Shown piece after piece: positions 9,257 to 18,913 of a stretch of 64,000 nucleotides of DNA; the stretch's first letter is position 1, and each line of letters begins with the position of its first letter. Source of the DNA: Thecamonas trahens ATCC 50062 (Eukaryota > Apusozoa > Apusomonadida > Apusomonadidae); assembly GCF_000142905.1 (NCBI RefSeq), contig NW_013657650.1, forward strand, positions 242,129 to 306,128. The letters run 5' to 3'. The translations under genes and the position numbers were made by a program. Under the pieces are notes generated by a model. That model saw only the letters and a program-made list of their open reading frames with translations. It did not search any database and was not told the DNA's origin.

Positions 9257-10732
9257 TCACGTTGCGGTCAGACCCTTTGCGCGCTTGGCGGGGCGGGCGT
9301 CGTCGTCGTCATCATCGTCTGCGGCGGTGGCGGCGGCAGCAGCAGCCGCAGCCGCAGCCGCGTCATCGCCGTCGTCGTCGTCGTCGTCATCGTTCCCACT
9401 CTCGCCGCCGCGGTCAAAGCGGCTTGTGGGCGCCGAGCCGGACTCGTAGTCATCACGTGAGCGCTTGAGCGGTGAGGTGCTCAGGGCCGTCCCGCCAAGA
9501 TCGGAGAGGATGGCATCAATGGGCCTGCGGTGGCCGTCGTTGGACTCGCGGGCTTTCTTCTCCTGGACGAGCGCGCGTGCGGAGCGCGGGTCGTTGACGA
9601 TGCGCTTGTTGACGACGTCAAAGCGGCGGGCGGTGAACCACGGGTTGCGCTGCGACGGGTCGCCGACAATGGTGGTCAGGTTGCGGCCCTTGGAAATCTG
9701 CTTGGAGATCTCGGGGAGGAGCGAGGTGACCCGAGCCATGACCTGGGCGTATGTGAGAGAGGGGTAGCGGGCGGCAATGTGCTCGCGGAGGATGATGACC
9801 TCCGAGGCGCAGTCGTAGCAGTGGCAAATGCCCGGGACACGGACCGGATGATCGTAGTAGTGGACACGAGTGACGGTGTTGAAGTAGAACATGCGCTCCT
9901 CGTAGTCCTTGTGATCCCAGTCGACCTTGGGCGCGTCGCGGGCCACAACCAGGCGAGTCTCGGTGGTGGTAATGGGGCCCCAGACCGGGAGATGGATGGC
10001 GCCATCAAGGTACTGGGTCGAGCCTGCGCCCCAGGGCAAGCGGAACTTGAGCATTGAGTAGCGTGGGCGGATGGCGTCGTGCCAGCCCTGCTGGCGGAGC
10101 TGATCCTCGTACACAGACTTTTCGACCTCCTCCTCGCCCATGACCTTCCAGTCTGCCGTCCGGATGTCAGAGACAAAGAGGACGTTGTCGCGGCCGGCGT
10201 ACGTGGCGCAGATCTCGTCGGTGAAGAACTCCTGGTGGACGCCGATGCGCGGGTGGTCGCCGAGGCCGGGCACAAAGTCGGCCGGGTCGTACAGCTCGAA
10301 CGAGAGGGCGGGGAACTGGTCGGCGAGCCAAGCGGTATGGGCGCCCGGCGCAGCGCCTGCGTAGACAACCACATCGCCTGGGCGTGCGTAGAGAGTGAGG
10401 AACTCGACCTCGGACATGAGCAGCTTGCGCTGGCCCCAGTGGTTGACCGTCTTGTACGACTTGTTGCGCCGGCGGTAGGCCTCGCGCGGCGCATCCGGGG
10501 CGAGAATGCGGTCGAGCGACTCGAGCCCACGCATGGGCATGCGCCTGGCGTACATCTCCTTGCCCTGTCGCAAGTGGTAGTTGCTCGCCCATCCTGCTGC
10601 CCGCGCAGAGGCAGTCACATACGTCAGCGGCGCGTGCGGGTCGGCCGGCGGGACGGAGAGCCCGAGCCGGGCGGCGTCGCCCTCGAACGACTCGGCCGAC
10701 TGGTACGCGTTTAGGCGTGACGAGTCGCGCAT
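9257..10732 (-). CDS. VP39-family mRNA cap 2'-O-methyltransferase (PARP_regulatory fold)
   Basis: 491 residues starting at MRDSSRLNAY. The core at about 85-265 matches the family of cap-specific nucleoside 2'-O-methyltransferases otherwise best known as the small subunit of poxvirus-type poly(A) polymerase and its relatives in other large DNA viruses and some protists. Visible landmarks: HWGQRKLL (Lys103), the SAM-binding loop YAGAAPGAHT (124-133), VSDIRT (Asp189), SMLKFRLPW (Lys229) and TTETRLV (Glu259). Together these could form the K-D-K-E tetrad. The rest is a second conserved half and a C-terminal tail with acidic and Ala runs ending in a basic nuclear-signal-like RPAKRAK. Gene context, GC content and codon use match its cellular neighbours, so this looks like a resident nuclear gene rather than a recent insertion. 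The longer start at 11002 adds only Pro-rich leader sequence and was not used. Confidence 0.82.
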   Translation of the reverse strand: MRDSSRLNAYQSAESFEGDAARLGLSVPPADPHAPLTYVTASARAAGWASNYHLRQGKEMYARRMPMRGLESLDRILAPDAPREAYRRRNKSYKTVNHWGQRKLLMSEVEFLTLYARPGDVVVYAGAAPGAHTAWLADQFPALSFELYDPADFVPGLGDHPRIGVHQEFFTDEICATYAGRDNVLFVSDIRTADWKVMGEEEVEKSVYEDQLRQQGWHDAIRPRYSMLKFRLPWGAGSTQYLDGAIHLPVWGPITTTETRLVVARDAPKVDWDHKDYEERMFYFNTVTRVHYYDHPVRVPGICHCYDCASEVIILREHIAARYPSLTYAQVMARVTSLLPEISKQISKGRNLTTIVGDPSQRNPWFTARRFDVVNKRIVNDPRSARALVQEKKARESNDGHRRPIDAILSDLGGTALSTSPLKRSRDDYESGSAPTSRFDRGGESGNDDDDDDDGDDAAAAAAAAAAATAADDDDDDDARPAKRAKGLTAT

Positions 10733-11001
10733 GGGGTGGGGGTTAGGGGCGGGGGTTGGGGTTGGGGTTTTGGGGGGGGGGGGGAGGGGGGAAAGGGGGG
10801 CGGGAGCGGTGGGGAGGGGGGAGGGCAGGAGCAGTTCGCCAGTCGGCCACCAGGTGGCAACCGTGGCTGTGGCTGAGGCTGTGGGCGCGGGTGTGCTGTC
10901 GCCCGATCCGTCCGCCGTCACCCTCCCCTCCCTCTTTCCCTCCGCCCTCGCACACTGGCCCGGCCACACACCCGACTCCCTCCTTCCTTCTCGCTCGTAC
11001 A
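10733..11001. promoter_or_regulatory. Divergent promoter with long G/C tracts
   Basis: The shared upstream region of the cap-methyltransferase gene (minus) and the ARS2-like gene (plus). It contains G-runs at about 10772-10825 on the plus strand, hence C-runs in the leader of the minus gene, and a C/T-rich stretch at 10918-10998 leading into the plus gene. No TATA box seen. Confidence 0.5.
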
Positions 11002-13049
11002 ATGAGCGGCTATGGGTACGGCGACCGCGACCGCAACCGTGGCCGTGACCGCGGCTCCCGCCGCGACCGCGACCGTGGTGGCGACCGCGGCGGCGACCGG
11101 GGTGGCGACCGCGGCGGCGACCGGGGCGGTTACGGTGGCGACCGTGGGTACGACCGTGGAGCGCCTGCCGCTAGTGACCGCTGGCGTGGGGGCGACCGTG
11201 GGTACGGCGGCCCGGCGCGCGACCGCCAACGCGACCGTGAGCGCGGCCGGGGCGGGTACGGTGGCGGTGGATACGGTGGCGGCGGGTACGGTGGCGGCGG
11301 GTACGGTGGCGGACGGCGGGCGCGGTCACGGTCACGCGAACGCGACGATCCGGCGCTGGCGCCGCCGGCGCCGATTGGAGGCCGGGCGCGGATGGAGCGA
11401 TCGCTGTTGCCACCGATGCCGCCGCTTCCGCCTGCGCCGCGACGGCGGGCGGGCGGCCGCGGCGGCGGGCGGCGAAGTGCCGGCAGTGCTGGCGGGCGGC
11501 GCCGGGCTGGAGGCGCCGGCGGCAAGAGCCAGCCTGCCCCGCGGGTGGTGGTGCCTGTGGCGCAGGATCATCCGCTTGCGCGCGAGTTTGTGGAGCGGGT
11601 GTCTGTTGCAGATCCGACGTCCGAGATGGGCCGGATGCGGCGGGTGTATGCGCTGGCGGACCGGCGCGAGCTCGGCGAGCACATGCAGCGGCTGGTGGCG
11701 GCGCGGGCGGCGCACTTTGCAGGCGTGGTGGCCAAGGCCGAGCTTAGCCTGGAGGTGCCGGGCGAGGACGAGGCACCGCGGGCATCGATGCTCGAGCTGC
11801 ACTGGGCGGGCACCCCGCACTTGTACGCAGTCCAGTCGTCGTCGTTTGTCTCGAGCCTGGTCTCGGTCGAGCGTGTGCTGGAAGAGCTGGAGCAGGTCGA
11901 CGGCGTGCTTGACGTCGCGCTACTGCCGTCGGACATCTCGGCGCAGGCTGCGGTGGAGGAGTTTGATGCCGTCAGTGCGCCGCCGCCGGCGCGCCGCCGC
12001 CGCCGGTCCGCAACATCCACGCCTCGTACCTGGTCGTGCTGACGGGCTCAATCGAGGCTGCGCGCGGAGTCATGGTGTGCCTGGACAACAAGGTCTTTGC
12101 TCCGCGCAACAACGAGGACACATCGTCGTTCCTCCTCCGCATGGGCTCGGACCCGAGCGCCGCCGACGAGTATCAGCTTGTCGTGCCGCCGCTTGCCTAC
12201 CGCCGCCTCGCCGCTGCCGCCCCGCCGTCGGCCGACGCTACCGCGGAGCTGCTGGTCCAGCTGCGGGCCGCCGCCGATGCATACGACACCGCCGCCAGTC
12301 TCGAGCCGATCACCCGTGTTCTGGCCGAGAGCGGCGTCGCCGTCACTCACTCTCTCCTCCTTGGCTACCTCCGGTTTGTCCACGGCTTCTGCGCCCTGTG
12401 CGAGGCCGGTCCTGTGGCGCTCGGCCCGTTGCACCTCCTGGGCTCGTGCGGAACCGGGCACGGGTGGTGTGCTGCGGTTGAGAACGCAGTCTTGACCCAT
12501 TCCCGCGGCGGCGAGTGGACGCCGTACGGCCGCCTGGTGGCGCGGCTGAGCCGCGCCGCTGCTGAGCCGACTCTGGCGTATAGCGCCGGCGTCTCCGCCG
12601 CGGCTGCCGCTGCCGCCGAGTCCATCGCCTCAGCAGCGGCCTCGGCCGCCAGCCTCTACGAGGTCTCCAAGTCGGGCAAGGTCAAGTGCCTCGAGTGCGG
12701 CAAGCGTTTCCGGACCGTGGGCCACGTGCTCAAGCATCTCACTGGCCGGCATGACAAGGATCTCGACGTCAAGGACTTTGAGGCCAAGGCCCAGCTCTCC
12801 GCCAACCTGTGGCACGGCGAGCCGGAGCTGGCCTACGAGCTCGGCCGCCTGGCGCAAGCCCGCGGCGTTCCGGTCCCCGATCCTGGCCTTGCCGCTGTCG
12901 CCGCCATCCATGCTGCCGAGGCCGAGGCTGCGGCAAAGGGTACGACCGCCGCTCCCATGGACGAGGGCAAGGCTAAGAGCGAAGGCCCGGCTCCAATGGA
13001 CGACAAAGCTGGGGACGATGCGCCGGCGCCCGGATCCGACCAAGAGTAA
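11002..13049 (+). CDS. ARS2/SERRATE-like RNA-processing protein (one apparent frameshift)
   Basis: About 682 residues once two frames are joined. The N-terminal third is an RG/RD-rich low-complexity region (many DRGG and GGYG units) followed by an RS-like patch. The middle has an RRM-like strand pattern (SMLELHWAG, then VLDVALLPSD). The reading frame then has to change once in the GC-rich stretch around 11980-12005 (one base apparently missing), continuing as NIHASYLVVLTG. The C-terminal half carries a helical block with LLLGYLRFVHGFC and a C2H2 zinc finger (CLECGKRF, then HLTGRH) at about 12687-12752, both in the arrangement of ARS2/SERRATE. That family links the nuclear cap-binding complex to miRNA, snRNA and mRNA processing. 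The tail is acidic. Assignment rests on the finger and the helix before it. It is divergent from the cap methyltransferase gene, which may be coincidence. Confidence 0.62.
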
Positions 13050-13179
13050 ATCAGTGAATCGTCACCTGATGCGGGTTTTCCATTTTGGACTCGAGCCGAA
13101 CGAGCCGGTTCGAAGACGGCAACTACCCCTCGCCGCATCCGCCGCCCCACCCACACGCCCCACGCCCACAGTTGTACAC

Positions 13180-14721
13180 ATGGCCCGCCGATCGCGCCGC
13201 AAGCTCCAGCGGCGTGCCGAGGCGCGCAGGGCCCGAAAGGAAGCAGAAGACGGGGCCAGCAGCGACAGCGAGCCCGAGATGGTGGCCAAGTCGGCCAAGA
13301 CGGAGCGGCGACGTGCGCAGAAGAAGTCAGTCCTCAAGCTGCAGTGCAGCCTTTGCGGCGAATGCTACCGGCTTACCGAGTACATTGCCACGCAGCGCAA
13401 GGCCGAGGCACCGGTGTGCAACCTATGCCTGTGCGCACGCGCCGAGGAGCAAGCGGCGAGCCCCGGAGTCCGGCGGGAGCTGCACCAGGCATGCACGCTT
13501 CTGGCGGCTATCGATCGGCGGGCGATCCGCGGGCGCAAGGGCATGTCGACGCTCTCCGATGGCTCAGTCGACTACATTCCAGGGCTCATGCTTCCGCTTG
13601 GAGCGCTGCCGCATAGCAAGCGCGACGTGCTGCTGCGTTGGAAGAGTGGGCCGTCGCCGCGCGCCGCGCTCGACGCCATTCATCGCATCTACCGCGCCGT
13701 CGAGTCGTACGACGATCTGCTCTTTCGGCTCGAGCGCAATCCGCGGCTGGCGGTCTCACTCTACTGGTGGAGTCACGGCGCAACGACCCGGGTTGAGTAC
13801 CTCGACGCGCTGCAGCGGCTGGCGATCCGCAAGAAGACCTGGATCGAGCGCTGTGCCGACGACGCCGAGGCCTCGATCGCCGCCGCTGCTGCGTCGCTGT
13901 TTTTCTCCGACACATGCGACGCGGTATGGGTTGTCGTCGACATTATGCACCATGCTGCGTCCGACAAGGCACTCAACGTGGTGGCGCATCCTGCCTGGCC
14001 GTCAGCAGACGGCATCACCGCTCTGGATCTGATGACGCTCTCCGACTCGGAGCCGATGAACTCGCTTCTGGCCCGAACCCTCACTGGCGACAACCGGGTG
14101 TCGTTGCAGCCAATTGCGCTCCGGCTCCCACGCTCGCTTCCTCTCTACATGGTTTACGCCTTGCTACAAACCAGGATCATGCCGTTGATTACCGGAAAGC
14201 TAGTGTCGCGGACTGTCGACTGGCGGTTGGCGTCGTCATATCCGCCGCTCGCACCGGCCTTTCTCGCTCTCTCGCCCACAGCCGGCCCAACTGGCGGCCA
14301 TGCAGCAGCGCTTGCCGAGGCACTGGCGACGGCCGAGGCCTTGATGAGCAGCGAGCGTGAGGCGGAGCGTGCCATGGACGGCCTCACCGACGACGCGCGC
14401 GCCGCCCTGCCTGTCACGCTGGAAAGCAGCAGCAATCCTCAGGTTCTGGTGTGGAACGACACGCTCGATACAGCTCTCACGCTCACCATGTTTGATGTCA
14501 AGACCGCTCTTGGCGACGCTGGCCTCGTCTCCTGGCAATCCGCTGCCGAGACTGCACATCGAACGGCCACAGTCGTGCCGCGGCAGGCAACCCAGCTCGC
14601 GCACAAGAGCTCAACCTCGTTGCACCTTGTCGTGAACAGCAAGGCTATGTGGGTTGTTCCGCAGTTCAAAGTTGGGCGCGAGGTCGATGCACCCCTGGAT
14701 CTAGCGCAAAGTTGGACATGA
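13180..14721 (+). CDS. Unknown protein with an N-terminal zinc-ribbon-like motif
   Basis: 513 residues starting MARRSRRKLQRR. The first 50 residues are very basic and nucleolar-signal-like. A Cys cluster follows: CSLCGEC at 56-62 and CNLCLC at 80-85, giving CxxC-x20-CxxC, a plausible zinc ribbon. The remaining 400 residues are mostly helical with no motif I recognise (for example LPLYMVYALLQTRIMPL). No frameshift is needed and base composition matches the neighbours. The longer open frame from 12751 overlaps the preceding gene and is a shadow. It is convergent with USP39, with stop codons about 20 bp apart. A nucleic-acid-binding role is only suggested by the basic start and the ribbon. Confidence 0.7.
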   Translation: MARRSRRKLQRRAEARRARKEAEDGASSDSEPEMVAKSAKTERRRAQKKSVLKLQCSLCGECYRLTEYIATQRKAEAPVCNLCLCARAEEQAASPGVRRELHQACTLLAAIDRRAIRGRKGMSTLSDGSVDYIPGLMLPLGALPHSKRDVLLRWKSGPSPRAALDAIHRIYRAVESYDDLLFRLERNPRLAVSLYWWSHGATTRVEYLDALQRLAIRKKTWIERCADDAEASIAAAAASLFFSDTCDAVWVVVDIMHHAASDKALNVVAHPAWPSADGITALDLMTLSDSEPMNSLLARTLTGDNRVSLQPIALRLPRSLPLYMVYALLQTRIMPLITGKLVSRTVDWRLASSYPPLAPAFLALSPTAGPTGGHAAALAEALATAEALMSSEREAERAMDGLTDDARAALPVTLESSSNPQVLVWNDTLDTALTLTMFDVKTALGDAGLVSWQSAAETAHRTATVVPRQATQLAHKSSTSLHLVVNSKAMWVVPQFKVGREVDAPLDLAQSWT

Positions 14722-14739
14722 CGTCCCGAGCATCAAACA

Positions 14740-16337
14740 CTACGCCTTGAGCTCATAGATGAGGACACACGCGTTTGAGACCGAGACAACAGGGCAGGCA
14801 CAGGCGTGACGTCAAGGTCGAGGACGCGAAAGTACTCGCCAGGCTTGGAAGCTGGGGCGATGGTCACGGCGTAGGTGCCTGAGGCCTGACCGGCCTCACG
14901 CTCGTGAGTGATGGCGGCAAGAAGCGCATAGGTGGTGGCAGAGTTGGCGACAGCAGCGGCCGGCGCGAGGTACGGCGCCATGTCGAGGTTGTCGAGCGGA
15001 AAGTTGACGACGGTGGCATTGGCGGAAGTGTCCGGAAGCGCGGCAGATGCCGCTGAAGGAGGAGGCGGCGCTGTGACCGACGCGCCCGACGCACCCGATG
15101 CGCCCGAGCCAGCGGCGTCCGAGCGGTCGAGGTGAAGAACCAAGAACCGCGGGAGGCCGTCCTGCGGAATGATGTACTTGCGGCGGCGGGCGCCGATGTG
15201 GGTCGGCGTCACCCCGTCGTACTTTGCAAGCAACTGCGCGAGAGATACCTGGTGAGCCAGCTCGGCAGCCTTGTCCGACGGATAAAGCGGCGGGTTGGGA
15301 ACTTCGAGCGCGAGGAAGAGGAACGGGACGGTGGCAACCGAGATGGGGATCCAGTCACCGCGGACAGCGGCGGCGCCGCCCTCAAGCTCCTCGGTCCGAG
15401 TCGTCACTTTGCCGCGGAAGAGCAAATCAACGAGCGAGCGCGAGAGTTTGGCCGGTGCCGGCAGCTCGCCGTCGAGGCGGGAGCGCGCGTCAGCGAACAG
15501 GGCCTTGGCCTGGGCCTTGGGCAGCTTGATGCCCCGCGCAAGCTCGTTGAGAAACCAGACGAGAAAGGCGAGCGGATCCGAGGGGACACCCGGGCGGAAG
15601 CGCTTGCGCGAGAGCTTGGCGATGACCTGGACCAGCTCGTGCGGCGAGACGTGAGCCTTAAAGTTGCCGCCGTGCCAGACCTTGCGGACAAAGGCGCCAA
15701 AGGCGGAGGCGAGCGGCGAGCGGGCGGCAGCGGCGACGGCGTCGTCGTCGAGGGCAAAGTCACGGAGCGGACGGACGTGGGCGAGAGCGAGGAGGACGGC
15801 ATTGATACCATCGGTGGCGGAGAGGTTGTTAAGGCCGACAACGCCGCGGAGGTATGCGTTGCCGGCCAGGTCGACACCGGGCGCCTCAGCGGCGGCGGCG
15901 TCGATGCCGGCAATGTCAGCGGGCGCGTAGCGCGGGCGAAGGACGGCGGCGACGTCGGCAAGCAGCGCAGGCGGAACAGGCGTGCCGTCGGGCAGCATCC
16001 ATGCCGCAGTCGTCGTTGTGTGCATGTACAGCGGATGGCCGGTCTCCAGCGCGTGGGCGTAGGCGACCGAGTCGGGCCCACGGCCCTGGACCAGCACGCC
16101 GCAGGTGAGGCAGGCGTACACGTTGAGGTTCGACAGCGTCACCGAGCACACCTTCTCCCGGTCAAAGTCGAGCACAGGCCGCACTACGCTCGCCAGCGCC
16201 ACCCGCAGCGCCGCGTCGTCGTCGCTGGTCGGCGGCTGCTGGTGCGCGACCGAGGTACTGCGGACGGCTGGTGCGGGCGGGGCGGTCGGCGGCGGGCTGG
16301 ACGGGCGGCGGCGGCGCTTGACATTTGTGGCGTCCAT
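14740..16337 (-). CDS. USP39: USP39/Sad1-like tri-snRNP protein (C-terminal frameshift)
   Basis: About 532 residues. A ZnF-UBP-like domain lies at about 62-110 (CLTCG at 76-80, His95 and His101), followed by a ubiquitin-hydrolase fold from about 165. The block GLNNLSATDGINAVL corresponds to the active-site region of USPs, but the catalytic Cys position is occupied by Asp, as expected for this catalytically dead family. USP39/Sad1 helps assemble the U4/U6.U5 tri-snRNP for splicing. The open frame runs to 14733 with an uncharacteristic tail. One missing base near 14785-14800 restores a family-like end (VVSVSNACVLIYELKA, then TAG at 14740-14742), so the gene is annotated to that stop. The start at 16337 follows a C-rich leader that runs into the assembly gap. 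Confidence 0.85.
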
Positions 16338-16353
16338 GTGGAGGGGTGGGGGG

Positions 16354-16453
16354 NNNNNNNNNNNNNNNNNNNNNNNNNNNNNNNNNNNNNNNNNNNNNNN
16401 NNNNNNNNNNNNNNNNNNNNNNNNNNNNNNNNNNNNNNNNNNNNNNNNNNNNN
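16354..16453. other. Assembly gap (100 N)
   Basis: Exactly 100 N, which usually marks a scaffold gap of unknown size. It removes the promoter of the USP39-like gene and whatever joined it to the myosin fragment. Confidence 0.99.
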
Positions 16454-16618
16454 CCAGAATCGGGTTTCGCCATCAGAATCATCTGCTTCACACCAGACAC
16501 AGAGCCGGCCGTCTCGGCCCAGGTACGACAGCACCTGCTTGGTCGCCTCGGTCTTGCCGGCACCAGACTCACCTGAAATGAGCACAGACTGGTCCGTCTG
16601 CCCGCGGATGCCCTCCAT
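16454..16618 (-). pseudogene. Myosin motor-domain fragment (P-loop exon) at the gap edge
   Basis: The minus strand encodes GIRGQTDQSVLISGESGAGK followed by TEATKQVLSYLGRDG, the unmistakable P-loop of a myosin head, then runs open into the N gap. On its 5' side there is only a C-tract (16619-16640 on the plus strand as G) and about 140 bp before the stop codon of eIF1A. The first ~100-150 residues of a myosin head therefore cannot be present. It is either a truncated copy, one exon of a broken gene whose remainder is in the gap, or a scaffold join error. The C-tract followed by GGAG could be an intron acceptor. Confidence 0.7.
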
Positions 16619-16777
16619 CAGGGGGGGGGGGAGGGGGGGGAGGAGTGAGGTGGAAGCCGAGGCGGACGAGTCGGCCGAACGCCCGGTGAGGGCAGCACAA
16701 GGCGACATGGCGGGAGGATTTATGATAACTTCGCCGACGCCGCGCACTTGCAACATGCTCGCGCGCCGATGAAGCGA

Positions 16778-17314
16778 TTAGATGTCGTCGATCTCGTCGT
16801 CGCCACCGCCAAAGGTCTCGGCCTCCTCGAGATCCTCCTCGTACTGGTTGATAATGGCATCCCAGGCGTCGACGCCGTCGTTGCGCTCGGTGGCATCGGC
16901 GGCGACGGCGGTGGTGAGGCCGAAGGTGATCTCCTCGTCGGCGTCCTCCTCCTCGAGGCCGCCGGCAGTGTTGATGCGGGCGGTGGCCGGGATCTCGCCA
17001 AGCGTCTGCAGGCGACGGGCCTCGTGGGTGTAGTACTTGAGGATGACGTCACCCTTGGTGTCCTGGAAGTCGCGGAGGCCGATGAGGACAAAGTCCGAGA
17101 CCGAGATCCAGACCTTCTTGCGCATCTTGCCGCGGATGTGGCACTGGCGCTTGACGCCGTCGAAGCAGTAGACCTCGACGCGGCAGTTGCCGAGCACCTT
17201 GGTCACCTGCCCGTACTCCTGCCCGGGCTCCTTGAACGTGATGTCGCGCGCCTCATTGTCGCGGTTGTTCTTGCCCTTGCGATGCGACTTGCCGCCCTTT
17301 CCCTTCTTCGGCAT
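16778..17314 (-). CDS. EIF1A: Translation initiation factor eIF1A
   Basis: 178 residues, [15 protein letters not shown] start, then an S1/OB-fold with the family block [19 protein letters not shown] and DVILKYY, and an acidic C-terminal tail ending DDEIDDI as in animal and fungal eIF1A. It acts in 43S preinitiation complex assembly, scanning and start-codon selection with eIF1. Length is close to the human protein (about 144), with an extended acidic linker. The frame is open further upstream through a low-complexity Pro region, but the conserved Met at 17314 is the clear start. No frameshift. Confidence 0.96.
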   Translation of the reverse strand: MPKKGKGGKSHRKGKNNRDNEARDITFKEPGQEYGQVTKVLGNCRVEVYCFDGVKRQCHIRGKMRKKVWISVSDFVLIGLRDFQDTKGDVILKYYTHEARRLQTLGEIPATARINTAGGLEEEDADEEITFGLTTAVAADATERNDGVDAWDAIINQYEEDLEEAETFGGGDDEIDDI

Positions 17315-17381
17315 GCTTGTTTGCTGCACGAGGGGAGGGAGGAGGGGAGGGTAAGTTGGGGTTGGGTGGGCGGAGGGGGGT

Positions 17382-17608
17382 GCTTTGCGGGGCAGAGAGG
17401 GGGGGGGGCGGGGGAGGGGGGGGAGGGGGGAGGGGAGGGGGGGGGGGAGGGGGCTCCCGAGGAACGTGGCTCCATCGGCGTCCATCCCACGGGCTGCTTG
17501 CCCAGCAGGCCACCGGCACCAACGGCGGAGGGTAGGGGGCAAGGGGAGGGGGGGGGAAGGCAGGGGAAGGGGAGGGGAGGGGAGATGGCCAGCCTCTGTG
17601 GCTGTGCG
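17382..17608. repeat. G-run/GGGA-rich tract
   Basis: Dense runs of 4-10 G with A interruptions on the plus strand, broken by about 60 bp of ordinary sequence, in the leader region of eIF1A; on the eIF1A coding strand these are C-runs. Another 10-12 base G-run is at about 17734-17745. The stretch 17315-17782 between eIF1A and the STK16-like gene holds nothing else I can support. Confidence 0.8.
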
Positions 17609-17782
17609 TACCTGCTTCAAGATAAGTGTGCCGAGGGCGGAGGCTGAGAGAGAATGTTGGAGGAAGTGGAGGCGGCCGGCCGGAGGGCCCCTGTTGGCTG
17701 CGACCACTGCAGGATGCTACAAGGGAATGGGAGGGGGGGGGGGGCGGGTGAGGCCATGCGTTTTAAGCTTTATCTACTGTCG

Positions 17783-18913
17783 TCACCCACCAAACTCAAG
17801 GCCAAACTCGCCAAAGTCATCATCGTCGCCGCCACCGTCGTCAAGCGAGCCTGCGCCACTCAGCGCGGTCATGGCAGCATCAAAGGGCGCATCGCTCTCG
17901 TCGGCATCAGCAGTGGGATCGTAGTTGGGGTCGAGCTGGTCACGAAGGATGGCGCGGGCGCGGTCGATGACATCATCAATGGCCGGGCGCTCGGTCGGGT
18001 TGGTGTTGAGCATGTAGTGGATGAGGTCGACAAAACGGGCCGAGTACGGGTGCGAGTCAGGGATGGAGATGCGACCGGACATGACCGAGAGAGCGATGGA
18101 GCCGCCCGACTGGCCGGCGGCAGCCTCAAACGGCGAGACACCGCCAAAGGCGACGGCATAGAGCAGGCAGCCGAGCGCCCAGACATCAGTCCGCTCGTCG
18201 ACCGAGCCATCCGACGGCACGTCAAAGAGCTCGGGCGCGCGGAACGAAGCCATGGATCCCTCGGCGGCCTCATCGGCAAGGGCCAGGGCCTGGGCGCGCG
18301 AGCGGATGGCGACGCGGGCAGGCCGCATCGAGCCAAAGTCCATGAGCAGCGGACAGTTGTTGTCGTTGAGCAGGATGTTGCCCGGCTTGATATCGCGGTG
18401 GGCGAGCGGTGGGTCGTGGTGGTGCAGCTCGCGGACGCCGGTGCAGACCGAGACGAACAGAGCGAGGGCCTCGGTCTCGGTGAACCGCACGCCCGACGCG
18501 CGCATGTGGCCGAGCAGCTCGGCAAGCGAGCCACCGCGGTGGTACGGGAGGAGCAGGAGGACCGCCGACGCGCCGCTGCCGACGCCGCCGCCGGCGCTCA
18601 GCAGGTTGACCCCCGAGCTGCCCGGCCCGCCGCCGCCGCCACCCCCGGGCGCGGCGACAACGCCGTAGTCGATAACCTTGAGCAGGTTCGGATGGTCGAA
18701 GAGCGTGTGCAGCTCGGCCTCGCGCAGCGCAGCCTCGACCTGCTCCTCCTCGTGCGCCACGATCTTCTTGAGGGCAAAGACCTCGCCGGTCCGCGTGTCT
18801 TCCACCAGGTAGACGTAGGCGAAGCCGCCCTCGCCGAGCAGCGACAGCGTCTTGAGGTGGCGGCCGTTGAGCACCACGTCGCGCGCCGGCGTCTTGGAGC
18901 AGCACCCTCCCAT
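17783..18913 (-). CDS. STK16: STK16/NAK-family protein kinase, N-acylated
   Basis: 376 residues. MGGCCSK at the start is a canonical N-myristoylation plus dual-palmitoylation signal, as in STK16. Kinase domain about 20-330: LGEGGFAYVYL (glycine loop), ALKK, AHRDIKPGN (HRD about 172-174), MDFGSM (DFG about 192-194; the M-[DL]-x-GSM block is diagnostic of this family), FRAPELF and DERTDVWALGC. A Gly-rich insert is present at about 88-117. The C-terminal tail is acidic and ends FGEFGLEFGG. STK16 is a Golgi/membrane-associated kinase in secretion and actin control. Start chosen at the acylation-competent Met; the longer frame to 19108 adds unrelated leader. Confidence 0.92.
   Translation of the reverse strand: MGGCCSKTPARDVVLNGRHLKTLSLLGEGGFAYVYLVEDTRTGEVFALKKIVAHEEEQVEAALREAELHTLFDHPNLLKVIDYGVVAAPGGGGGGGPGSSGVNLLSAGGGVGSGASAVLLLLPYHRGGSLAELLGHMRASGVRFTETEALALFVSVCTGVRELHHHDPPLAHRDIKPGNILLNDNNCPLLMDFGSMRPARVAIRSRAQALALADEAAEGSMASFRAPELFDVPSDGSVDERTDVWALGCLLYAVAFGGVSPFEAAAGQSGGSIALSVMSGRISIPDSHPYSARFVDLIHYMLNTNPTERPAIDDVIDRARAILRDQLDPNYDPTADADESDAPFDAAMTALSGAGSLDDGGGDDDDFGEFGLEFGG

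Noticed and set aside
9257-10732. Evidence of an integrated virus from the VP39-like gene
   Set aside because: No other viral gene is nearby, and base composition and spacing match the cellular neighbours.
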